From: Paraburkholderia adhaesiva
GTDB taxonomy: Bacteria; Pseudomonadota; Gammaproteobacteria; Burkholderiales; Burkholderiaceae
DNA: 64,000 nt
NCBI RefSeq assembly: GCF_021390575.1
Contig: NZ_JAJEJQ010000003.1
Coordinates: 550,001 to 614,000, forward strand
Direction of reading: 5' to 3'
Positions 51,770 through 59,538 of this stretch are shown one piece after another. The first letter of the stretch is position 1. Each line of letters begins with the position of its first letter. A model generated the notes under the pieces. That model ran no database searches and was not told the origin of the DNA. It worked only from the letters and a program-made list of their open reading frames with translations. The position numbers were made by a program, and so were the translations under genes.

Positions 51770-52554
51770 AGCTGTCGAACGAAACGATTGAATCACTGGC
51801 ACGGCATCTCGACGATTGCGCGCTCGAAGCGCGCGACACGCCGAAGATCACCGACACGCATCCGGACATGGACTGGGACGACGCGTACGCGGTGCAGGAC
51901 ACGATACGCCGGCGCCAGCTTGCACGCGGGGCACGCATCGTCGGCTACAAGGCGGGCCTTACGTCGCACGCCAAGATGCGCCAGATGGGCGTCGAAACGC
52001 CGGTGTTCGGCTATCTCATCGACACGTTCGGGGTGCCCGACGGCGGCACCTGCAAGGTGGCCGAACTGATCCACCCGAAGGTGGAGCCGGAGATCGCGTT
52101 CGTCACGAAGACGGAACTGAAGGGGCCGGGCTGCCACATCGGCACGGTACTCGCCGCAACCGACTTCGTGATTCCAGGAATCGAGGTGATCGACAGCCGC
52201 TACCGCGACTTCCGCTTCGACCTGAAAAGCGTCGTGGCCGACAACACGTCGGCGGCTCGCTTCGTCGTGGGCGGTCAGCCGCTCGGCGTCGAAGGCGTCG
52301 ATCTGCGCACGATAGGTATCGTGCTGGAGAAGAACGGCGAGCCGGTAGCGTTCGGCGCGGGCGCAGCAGTGCTCGGCCATCCGGCCGCGGCTGTCGCGAT
52401 GCTCGCAAACCATCTGGGCGCGCGTGGTGAATCGATCCCCGCGGGCAGCCTGATTTTGTCGGGCGGCATTACCGAGGCGGTGGCGGTCGCGGCAGGCGAC
52501 AACGTCACGCTGCGTGTGCAGGGCATGGGTTCAACCAGTTTGCGATTCGTCTGA
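51766..52554 (+). CDS. dmpH: 4-Oxalocrotonate decarboxylase
   Basis: The 262-residue protein decarboxylates 2-oxohex-3-enedioate to 2-hydroxypentadienoate and works in a complex with DmpE. It shows GYKAGLTSHAKMRQMGVETPVFGYL, HPKVEPEIAFVTKTEL, VIPGIEVIDSRYRDFRFDLKSVVADNTS and GSLILSGGITEAV. It is coupled to dmpG by ATGA and followed 13 bases later by dmpI. Confidence 0.94.
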   Translation: MKLSNETIESLARHLDDCALEARDTPKITDTHPDMDWDDAYAVQDTIRRRQLARGARIVGYKAGLTSHAKMRQMGVETPVFGYLIDTFGVPDGGTCKVAELIHPKVEPEIAFVTKTELKGPGCHIGTVLAATDFVIPGIEVIDSRYRDFRFDLKSVVADNTSAARFVVGGQPLGVEGVDLRTIGIVLEKNGEPVAFGAGAAVLGHPAAAVAMLANHLGARGESIPAGSLILSGGITEAVAVAAGDNVTLRVQGMGSTSLRFV

Positions 52555-52567
52555 GAAGGAGACCATC

Positions 52568-52759
52568 ATGCCCATCGCTCACCTGTACATCATCGAAGGC
52601 CGCGACGACGAGAAGAAGGAGCGGCTGATAGCCGAAGTGACCGACGCCATTCATCGCGCAATCGATGCACCCGTTGAATCGGTGCGTGTGCTGATCTTCG
52701 AAATGCCGAAGGAGCATTTCGGCATTGCGGGGCAGAGCGCGAAGAAGCGCGGACGCTGA
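52568..52759 (+). CDS. dmpI: 4-Oxalocrotonate tautomerase
   Basis: The 63-residue protein begins MPIAHLYIIEGRDDEKKERLI, exposing the catalytic Pro1 after Met removal. Arg residues near 11 and 39-40 are in the family positions. It isomerises 4-oxalocrotonate to 2-oxohex-3-enedioate between DmpC and DmpH. GAAGGAGA precedes the ATG. Confidence 0.93.
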   Translation: MPIAHLYIIEGRDDEKKERLIAEVTDAIHRAIDAPVESVRVLIFEMPKEHFGIAGQSAKKRGR

Positions 52760-52792
52760 TCAACGCACAGGCTTTCCAGACAGGAAAAACGC

Positions 52793-53614
52793 ATGCAGAG
52801 CAATCCAGAAATCGGCCGCAGCATCATGGTCGATGGTATCCGCACCAACTATCACGACCTCGGCGATGGCGCGCCGGTCCTGCTGATTCACGGCTCGGGG
52901 CCGGGCGTGACGGCCTGGGCGAACTGGCGGCTCACGATGCCGGCGCTCGCGAAGCAGTTCCGCGTGATCGCGCCGGACATCGTCGGGTTCGGCGAAACGG
53001 CGCGTCCGCAGGGGTTCCGGTATGCGATGGACGCGTGGGTTACGCATGTGCTCGGGCTGCTCGATGCGCTCGGCGTTGCGCGCGCGCACGTCGTCGGCAA
53101 TTCGTTCGGTGGTGCGCTCGCAATTGCGCTCGCGATCCGCGCGCCTGAGCGGGTCGGCAGGCTCGTACTGATGGGCAGTGCGGGCGTTTCGTTTCCGATC
53201 ACCGAAGGACTCGACGCCGTGTGGGGCTATACGCCGTCGATCGCGAACATGCGCGCGCTGCTCGACATCTTCGCGTTCGACCGCACGCTCGTGAACGACG
53301 ATCTCGCGAAGCTGCGCTACGAAGCGAGCATCCGGCCCGGCTATCAGGAGGCGTTTGCCGCGATGTTTCCGGCGCCGCGCCAACGCTCGGTGGACGCGCT
53401 CGCGAGCCCGGAGGCGGCCATCCGCACGCTGCCGAACGAGACGCTGATCGTGCATGGCCGCGAGGATCGCGTGATTCCGCTCGCCAGTTCGCTGCGTCTT
53501 TTCGAGTTGATCCCGCGCGCGCAGTTGCATGTGTTCGGGCAATGCGGGCACTGGACGCAGATCGAGCACGCGGAACGCTTCAGCGATCTGGTAGTTCATC
53601 ATTTGCGCAAATAG
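52793..53614 (+). CDS. dmpD: 2-Hydroxymuconic semialdehyde hydrolase
   Basis: The 273-residue alpha/beta hydrolase cleaves the meta-fission product directly, forming the hydrolytic branch used for ketone products. It has LLIHGSGPGVTAWANW (oxyanion), the nucleophile in VGNSFGGALA, Asp in VHGREDRVIPL and His in GQCGHWTQIE. In the Pseudomonas dmp order dmpD follows dmpC; here it is the last pathway gene. Confidence 0.94.
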   Translation: MQSNPEIGRSIMVDGIRTNYHDLGDGAPVLLIHGSGPGVTAWANWRLTMPALAKQFRVIAPDIVGFGETARPQGFRYAMDAWVTHVLGLLDALGVARAHVVGNSFGGALAIALAIRAPERVGRLVLMGSAGVSFPITEGLDAVWGYTPSIANMRALLDIFAFDRTLVNDDLAKLRYEASIRPGYQEAFAAMFPAPRQRSVDALASPEAAIRTLPNETLIVHGREDRVIPLASSLRLFELIPRAQLHVFGQCGHWTQIEHAERFSDLVVHHLRK

Positions 53615-53679
53615 CAGCGAACGTGGATTTCGGACGTCACATGCGGTTATAACAAAGTACTACTAATTATTAAAACACG

Positions 53680-53697
53680 ACAAATCAATTGGTTTGT
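53680..53697 (+). promoter_or_regulatory. Imperfect palindrome before the porin gene
   Basis: ACAAATCAATTGGTTTGT at 53680-53697 is a dyad with one mismatched pair, placed just before the ribosome-binding site in an AT-rich 100-base gap. It contains ATCAATTG, which is also the core of the DmpR-type activator site. A role as operator for the porin is possible but unproven. Confidence 0.35.
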
Positions 53698-53714
53698 AAA
53701 AAGGAGACAACCGG

Positions 53715-54794
53715 ATGTTCAGTCAACGAAAATTTCGTAGGGTGGGGATCGCTGGCGCAGTTGGCCTGCTTTTTACCGGCGCCGCGCACGCGCAGTCCAG
53801 TGTGACGTTGTACGGCCTCGTCGACGGCGGGCTGCTCTATACCAGCAAAACGCTCGATCCCGCGACGGGCGGCAATGCTGGCAAGCAGTTTTCGTTCCTC
53901 GATGGCGGCTCGGCGCCCACACTGTTCGGACTTACGGGCACGGAAGACCTGGGCGGCGGATTGAAGGCAGAATTCAAGCTGGAAAGCGGCTTTAGCGTCG
54001 CGAACGGCGCTTTCGGCAATTCGAACGGTAACCTGTTCGGCCGGCAAGCGTACGTCGGACTGTCGAACCGATATGGCGGACTCAAGCTGGGGATGCAGTT
54101 CTCACCGTTCTTTCTATCGCTCTTCGATCTCGATCCACGTGGAATGTCGCAATTTGGCAGTGGCCTGCCGATCTACCTCGATCACGTGCTCGGCACTGGT
54201 GTCTTTAACGCGAACGCCGTATCGTATTCGAGCCCGGTCGTCGCCGGTTTCTCGGGCGGCGCGATGTTTGCGTTCGGCGGCGTGGCCGGTAACTTCCAGT
54301 CGGGCCGGCAGTACTCGATGAACCTCAAGTACGACAACGGTACGGTGATGGTAGAAGGCGCGTTCTACAACGGGAACAGCGGCGGTACAGTGAACACGGC
54401 GCCACCGACGAATGTCGCATTCGTAGGGCGCATGCTGGGCGCGTCGTACAAGATCGGCGGGCTGAGCGCCAAAGCTTCGTTCATCAATTACAAGGTGGCG
54501 GGCGGCTTCAACAGCAACGTCTATAACGCCGGCCTCGACTTCCTCGCATCGCCGACCCTCGATTTCAACGGCGGCGTCTGGTACGTGAGCGACCGTAACG
54601 ACACGACCAACCACTCGGTGATGGGCGCGCTTGGCGCACAGTACTTCCTCTCGCACAGGACGACGCTTTACGGCCAGGCCGCGGTGGTCAACAACCATGG
54701 CGCGATGAACACGGGGCTGTCGGTCAACAATGCGCTCTTCAGTCCAGCGGGGACGACGACGGGTGTGAACGTTGGCGTCCGCCACGTTTTCTGA
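53715..54794 (+). CDS. Outer-membrane porin, Burkholderia type
   Basis: The 359-residue protein has a signal peptide ending GAAHAQ, the typical first strand SSVTLYGLVDGGLLYTSK, repeated amphipathic beta strands, and a C-terminal Phe (GVRHVF). Such trimeric porins admit small anionic or aromatic solutes. It lies 100 bases after dmpD on the same strand, with AAGGAGA before the ATG, so it may aid uptake of phenolic substrates; that role is inference. Confidence 0.9.
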   Translation: MFSQRKFRRVGIAGAVGLLFTGAAHAQSSVTLYGLVDGGLLYTSKTLDPATGGNAGKQFSFLDGGSAPTLFGLTGTEDLGGGLKAEFKLESGFSVANGAFGNSNGNLFGRQAYVGLSNRYGGLKLGMQFSPFFLSLFDLDPRGMSQFGSGLPIYLDHVLGTGVFNANAVSYSSPVVAGFSGGAMFAFGGVAGNFQSGRQYSMNLKYDNGTVMVEGAFYNGNSGGTVNTAPPTNVAFVGRMLGASYKIGGLSAKASFINYKVAGGFNSNVYNAGLDFLASPTLDFNGGVWYVSDRNDTTNHSVMGALGAQYFLSHRTTLYGQAAVVNNHGAMNTGLSVNNALFSPAGTTTGVNVGVRHVF

Positions 54795-54840
54795 TGTCGA
54801 ATTGGCCATCGAAGATTTTTTGGGGGCTCGCCGGGGCGAT

Positions 54841-55089
54841 TCAGTATTTGCCCCAGCGCCACCGCGGTGGCTCTCCCTTGAGCCAGCACACGGCTAGAAG
54901 GGCCAGCGTTAGAAGTATGACAAACACGATGAACGCTGCCGGATGAAGATCAGGATGGGAGACGCGAGCGCCTATGCCAAGCAACACTGCATAGGCGACC
55001 AACACGGCCCATCCCTGCCAACGTACAGGCAGTCCCCATCCCCAGCCATGGCGTTTCGCCGGAAACCAGTAAGCATGTGCAGGAGACAT
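54841..55089 (-). CDS. Small conserved two-helix membrane protein
   Basis: The 82-residue protein reads HAYWFPAKRHGWGWGLPVRWQGWAVLVAYAVLLGIG, then a second helix FIVFVILLTLALLAVCWLKGEPPRWRWG. The YWFPxKxxGWGWGxP...WQGW pattern is common in uncharacterised proteobacterial proteins. ATG 55089 has AGGA nine bases upstream; the frame could also start at 55140. Function is unknown. Confidence 0.7.
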   Translation of the reverse strand: MSPAHAYWFPAKRHGWGWGLPVRWQGWAVLVAYAVLLGIGARVSHPDLHPAAFIVFVILLTLALLAVCWLKGEPPRWRWGKY

Positions 55090-55338
55090 CTCGTCGCTTC
55101 CTGAGGTGGACGCTGACAACATTGTGCTCTGAGTGGACATCGTTTGATGATTGCGGCCGACTTTTCCTTAGCGGAAGGATTGGCTCGAGCAGCAAAAACT
55201 CGATTTCCACTTCAGGGAAAGTCCAGGCGGAATAACGCACAGACGCAAAGTGTTCCGTTGGTCCGCTGAAGCGACCACAACAGGTGACAATAAAAACTGA
55301 CTAAAAAGAAATGTGATGGCGCGGCGATCGACGGAAAG

Positions 55339-55782
55339 TCAACCGGATGTAACGGTGACGATCGTCGCTCCCTTCAACCTTTCCGCCAGATCGATGTGAA
55401 GCGGGCGGGCGCTGTACCAGCGTGCGAGGCCGGTTTTCGCACGGTGACCCACGACGATCAGGTCGGAGTTTAGTTGTTCGATCATCTGCGATATTGCGTA
55501 TGCAGTGTCGCCAAATGCGACGTGGCCACGTGCGACCACGCCGTTCAACCCCAACTCATCGAGTGCGTATTTCAAGTCAACCCGTGCGTTCTCTTCCATC
55601 TGCGAAACCAGGACATCGCTCAGCGTGCTTGCCCACGTGGCGTTTGTGGTTACGTAATCGACAACTGTGACAACATCGACAAGCGCCGAAAGTGCCACAG
55701 AGAGTTTTGCGCAGCGAAGCAAAGCTATCTTCGCTTCGATCGTTCCATCATAGAAAAGTAGTATGCGGGAAGACGTAGACAT
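55339..55782 (-). CDS. Universal stress protein (UspA family)
   Basis: The 147-residue protein has the UspA fold: ILLFYDGTIEAKIALLRCAKLS at the N-terminus and VVGHRAKTGLARWYSARPLHIDLAERLKGATIVTVTSG at the C-terminus. The ATP-binding loop G-x2-G-x9-G-(S/T) is degenerate, so it may not bind ATP in the usual way. It is a single gene with a weak ribosome-binding site. Confidence 0.82.
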   Translation of the reverse strand: MSTSSRILLFYDGTIEAKIALLRCAKLSVALSALVDVVTVVDYVTTNATWASTLSDVLVSQMEENARVDLKYALDELGLNGVVARGHVAFGDTAYAISQMIEQLNSDLIVVGHRAKTGLARWYSARPLHIDLAERLKGATIVTVTSG

Positions 55783-56101
55783 GGCTGTTCGCAGTATGGA
55801 AGGTAGTGCATGGCGTTCAAAGAAGCATTGATCTGATAAGTCAAGGGAACTGAGTTAATACAATACGGAAGCGTCAGTAAATATTCCGAATTTGATCGAC
55901 GGGACGGAATGTCTCGGTGAGATGCATTCTGTATAAACGCGAGTCGAAGAAAAATGACGTGAACGGCACTAGAGAAGTGACGTCGAATTACCAATCAGGC
56001 ATGGTGTGCATCGGTAAGCCATATAGCTGCCGGGGGCGGCATCGCTGCGTTGGCCTTCGGTAAATCGATTGCGATCAGTCGCCGTATGGGCGCGTACGAC
56101 C
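55783..56101. other. 319-base gap, no gene recognised
   Basis: Nothing coding is supported here. The region is AT-richer than its surroundings, particularly 55840-55960, and probably contains the promoter of the stress-protein gene. Confidence 0.35.
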
Positions 56102-56539
56102 ATGAGATCCAGTCGCGAGAAGTTGTGCGCCGGCATTTGTGTGTTCGCCGCTGTGGTCAACAAAGGGCGTTTGCAGTCGCGTCGGAGGTCACAGGCATGA
56201 CGCTAGCGGGCGTCAGTTAGGCGGGCGATTGGTAGGCTGGAACAGAGGTTGAAAATCTGCCTTTTCAACCGAACGACGCGCTCCGTTTCGCGAACGGAAG
56301 AGGGTGGTCGTTTTTGCGAGGAGGTGATTTCTCGCCTCACCGGACTGCGGGAAGCCGTCACTGCCGTTGCAGGTGGCGCGTCGGTTGCGTACGGCAAGCT
56401 GAGAGTCAATCTGGATCCGGTTTCCTGCCGGGCCACTCTCGGGAAACAGCTGGATGGATTCACGGCCGCGCACCCCGACCACGATCCTGACTTCGTTGTC
56501 GATCTGATGAGCAATAAGCAGCGCATCAGTACGAGCTAG
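56102..56539 (+). pseudogene. Frameshifted, truncated LysR-family regulator
   Basis: The plus strand from ATG 56102 encodes an N-terminus CVFAAVVNKGR, then after a one-base loss AVASEVTGMTLAGVS, then after another shift AIGRLEQRLKICLFNRTTRSVSRTEEGGRFCEEV. This is the order of a LysR helix-turn-helix and linker. It continues as RLRVN-like YGKLRVNLDPVSCRATLGKQLDGFTAAHPD and ends at 56539, lacking most of the effector domain. Two indels and the truncation show it is inactive. Confidence 0.75.
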
Positions 56540-56560
56540 TGCCGTTGTCGTAAATCGGTC

Positions 56561-56595
56561 TAAGCCCGTTGCAGCCACTCGCTGCAACGGGCTTA
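56561..56595. terminator. Perfect 15-pair hairpin, probable terminator
   Basis: TAAGCCCGTTGCAGC (56561-56575) and GCTGCAACGGGCTTA (56581-56595) are exact complements around a five-base loop. It lies downstream of the minus-strand pentose operon, ending about 200 bases after its last stop codon, and just after the LysR remnant on the plus strand. No T-run follows on either strand, so Rho-aided or bidirectional termination is likely. Confidence 0.55.
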
Positions 56596-56795
56596 GGTAA
56601 AACGGCAGGACGCTACTGCGTTAGTAGCGCGCTGTCATGCGTGGTAGCACCAGCCGGGACACGCGCTCATGCCGGCGAGGCCGCGTTCAACACGCCTCGA
56701 ACGACGCGGCACGCCAGAGCAGGATGCCTGCAACCGCGTGATGCGGTCGCCACATAGTTGCTCTTTCGTCCTGCACGGAGCACCTTCAACGCCGC

Positions 56796-58238
56796 TTACA
56801 GTGCGCCCGGATTGACATAAACAGTCTTCACGGTCGTATAGAACTCCCTCGCATAGCTGCCCTGTTCACGCGGCCCATAGCTGGAGCCTTTACGCCCACC
56901 GAACGGAACGTGGTAATCGACACCCGCGGTAGCTGCGTTGATCATCACCATCCCGGCCTGTACGTGACGCTTGAAGTGCGCCGCATACTTCAGCGAAGTC
57001 GTGCAGATACCAGCCGAAAGCCCAAAGCGCGTATCGTTCGCGACAGCCAGTGCCTCTTCGTAATCCTTCACCTTGATAACCGACGCCACGGGGCCGAACA
57101 CCTCCTCGCGGTTGATGCGCATATCGGATGTGGTGTCGGTAACCAGTGCGGGCGCGAGGAAGAATCCTTTGGTAGCGGATTCGACACGTTGACCGCCAAA
57201 CACCGTCCCGCCTTCCTCGCGGGCAATGGCGATATAGCGCTCGTCCTGCGCGAGCTGGCTTTCGTCGACGACCGGCCCGATGTGCGTTGCACTATCGAGT
57301 GCATGACCGACCCGCAGCGCGCTCATGCGCGTTTTCACGGCTTCGATAAAGCGATCGTAAATGCCTTCCGTCACGATCAGACGGCTCGATGCCGTGCATC
57401 GCTGACCCGTGGAAAAGAACGAGCCGTTGACACAGGCTTCCACGGCAACATCGAGGTCTGCATCGTCGAGCACGACCATCGGGTTCTTGCCGCCCATTTC
57501 GAGCTGGAACTTCTTGCCGAGCGCAACGCATTTGGCAGCGATTGCCTGACCCGTTGCCACCGAGCCCGTGAAGCTGATGGCGTCGACATCGGGCGACTGG
57601 ACGAGCGTCTCACCGACAACCGAGCCGCTGCCCATCACCAGATTGATGACACCGGCGGGCGCGCCTGCTTCGGCGATGATTTTCACGAGTTCCCAGGTGC
57701 TCGCGGGCACGAGGTCGGCGGGTTTGATGACGACGCAGTTGCCAAACGCGAGGGCAGGGGCGATTTTCCAAGCCGGAATTGCGATCGGGAAATTCCACGG
57801 CGTAATCAGGCCCACCACGCCGACCGGTTCGCGCGTGATCTCGACATTCAAGCCGGGTCGCACGGACGGCACGATTTCGCCGCCGACTCGCAGCGCTTCA
57901 CCGGCGAAGAACTTGAAAATCTGGCCAGCGCGGCCGACTTCGCCGATTGCTTCGGGGAGCGTCTTGCCTTCCTCGCGGGCGAGCAACTCGCCGAGTTCGG
58001 CTTTGCGCGCGAGGACCACACTGCCCACCTGGTCCAGCAGATCGAAGCGCTGTTGCGGCGTGCTGAGGGACCATTTCGGAAAGGCCGTGCGGGCAGCCGC
58101 GATTGCACGTCGAGTCTGCTCGACGTCGGCTTGCGCGAATTCGCCAATCACGTCGTCAAGATCGGACGGATTGACGTTGTGCTTGACTCGCTCCGATGCA
58201 AGCCACTCGCCTGCTATGAAATTTGCGAACTGGTTCAT
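56796..58238 (-). CDS. Alpha-ketoglutaric semialdehyde dehydrogenase
   Basis: The 480-residue aldehyde dehydrogenase has FQLEMGGKNPMVVLDDADLD (catalytic Glu) and FFSTGQRCTASSRLIV (catalytic Cys), with ITPWNFPIAIPAWKIAPALAFGN. The sequence is of the NAD(P)-dependent group that oxidises 2,5-dioxopentanoate to 2-oxoglutarate. It is the last gene after xylD and xylX, which fits the final step of the Weimberg pentose pathway (Caulobacter xylA). Confidence 0.88.
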   Translation of the reverse strand: MNQFANFIAGEWLASERVKHNVNPSDLDDVIGEFAQADVEQTRRAIAAARTAFPKWSLSTPQQRFDLLDQVGSVVLARKAELGELLAREEGKTLPEAIGEVGRAGQIFKFFAGEALRVGGEIVPSVRPGLNVEITREPVGVVGLITPWNFPIAIPAWKIAPALAFGNCVVIKPADLVPASTWELVKIIAEAGAPAGVINLVMGSGSVVGETLVQSPDVDAISFTGSVATGQAIAAKCVALGKKFQLEMGGKNPMVVLDDADLDVAVEACVNGSFFSTGQRCTASSRLIVTEGIYDRFIEAVKTRMSALRVGHALDSATHIGPVVDESQLAQDERYIAIAREEGGTVFGGQRVESATKGFFLAPALVTDTTSDMRINREEVFGPVASVIKVKDYEEALAVANDTRFGLSAGICTTSLKYAAHFKRHVQAGMVMINAATAGVDYHVPFGGRKGSSYGPREQGSYAREFYTTVKTVYVNPGAL

Positions 58239-58310
58239 GGTGTCGAATGGTTGATAGTCAAAGAAGTCACGTCGTTACCGCAATAAACATGCCGCAAACG
58301 CCGGACGGGT

Positions 58311-59498
58311 TTATTGCGCCTGAAGGAGCCCACGTTGCGCCAGATTGAGGTACAGCGCACGCGTGCCGAACGTCCACGGTGTGATTTCGGTGCACAGGCG
58401 CACCGTATTCACGAGCGCGCCGAGCGGCGGCGCGGAGATCGTCACAATGTCGCCCAGGTGATGCGTGAAGCCGGCCCCCGGTGCATCGCGGTCTTCGATC
58501 GGCGAAAACATGGTGCCGAGGAACAGCATGAAACCGTCGGGGTACTGGTGGTGCGCGCCGCAGGTCTGGCCGACGAGGTCGAGCGGATCGCGGCTGATTT
58601 CGCTCATGTGGCTGATGCCCTCCAGCACGAAGTCGTCGTCGCGGCCTTCCACGAGCAACGAAACGCTCGTTTCGCGAACGGTGTCGATCGTGAAGTGCTC
58701 GTCGAACAGGCGCACGAACGGGCCGATCGCACACGAGCCGTTATTGTCCTTGCACTTGCCGAGCAGCAGCGCAGAGCGTCCCTCGATGTCGCGCAGGTTC
58801 ACGTCGTTGCCGAGCGTAGCGCCGACGGCTTCGCCCTTGCTGCTGACCGCGAGCACGATTTCCGGCTCGGGGTTGTTCCAGACCGAGGCGGGATGCAGGC
58901 CGATATCGGCACCAAAGCCCACCGACGACATCGGCTGCGACTTTGAGAATACTTCGGCATCCGGACCAATGCCGACTTCCATGTACTGCGACCACGCGCC
59001 GCGACGCACGAGTTCGGCCTTCAGTTGCATGGCCGCTTCGGAACCCGGGCGGATTTTCGACAGATCGGTGCCGATCAGCGCGGTAATTTCATTGCGCGCT
59101 TCGACGGCCTTTGCCGGGTCGCCGCCGGCCTGTTCTTCGATCACACGCTCGATCAGGCTCACGGCGAAGGTGACGCCGCACGCCTTGATCGACTGGACGT
59201 CGCACGGTGCGAGCAGGTAGGGACCGCTGCCGCTTTGCGCCGCGAGACTGGCCTCCATCAGCTTGCTGACCGGGCCAAGCGATTCGCCTTGTGCCGTGCG
59301 GGCGATTTCAACGACATCGGGACGATCCAGCAGATCAGCGGTGGTCGGCACGGTGCGCGTGATGTCGAATACTTCACCGTTACGCACGACGACGACGCTG
59401 GGTCCTTCGCCCGTATCGCTGTGTCGCCACACGCGTCCGATGAGAAGTGCGCGTTCGAGGTCCTGCGGCAGGCAGGCGGAAATGTTGGAAGCGGTCAT
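58311..59498 (-). CDS. xylX: 2-Keto-3-deoxypentonate dehydratase, FAH family
   Basis: The 395-residue protein belongs to the fumarylacetoacetate-hydrolase family, with KACGVTFAVSLIERVIEEQ, MSSVGFGADIGLHPASVWNNPEPEIVLAVSSKGEAVGATLGNDVNLRDIEGRSALLLGKCKDNNGSCAIGPF. Caulobacter XylX, which dehydrates 2-keto-3-deoxyxylonate to alpha-ketoglutaric semialdehyde, is of this type. ATG 59498 is the likely start; a TTG at 59513 is in frame. Its place between xylD and the semialdehyde dehydrogenase supports the role. Confidence 0.85.
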   Translation of the reverse strand: MTASNISACLPQDLERALLIGRVWRHSDTGEGPSVVVVRNGEVFDITRTVPTTADLLDRPDVVEIARTAQGESLGPVSKLMEASLAAQSGSGPYLLAPCDVQSIKACGVTFAVSLIERVIEEQAGGDPAKAVEARNEITALIGTDLSKIRPGSEAAMQLKAELVRRGAWSQYMEVGIGPDAEVFSKSQPMSSVGFGADIGLHPASVWNNPEPEIVLAVSSKGEAVGATLGNDVNLRDIEGRSALLLGKCKDNNGSCAIGPFVRLFDEHFTIDTVRETSVSLLVEGRDDDFVLEGISHMSEISRDPLDLVGQTCGAHHQYPDGFMLFLGTMFSPIEDRDAPGAGFTHHLGDIVTISAPPLGALVNTVRLCTEITPWTFGTRALYLNLAQRGLLQAQ

Positions 59499-59538
59499 GG
59501 ATCGATTGAGCAAAAAGTGGAGAAGTTGAATTGCACAC

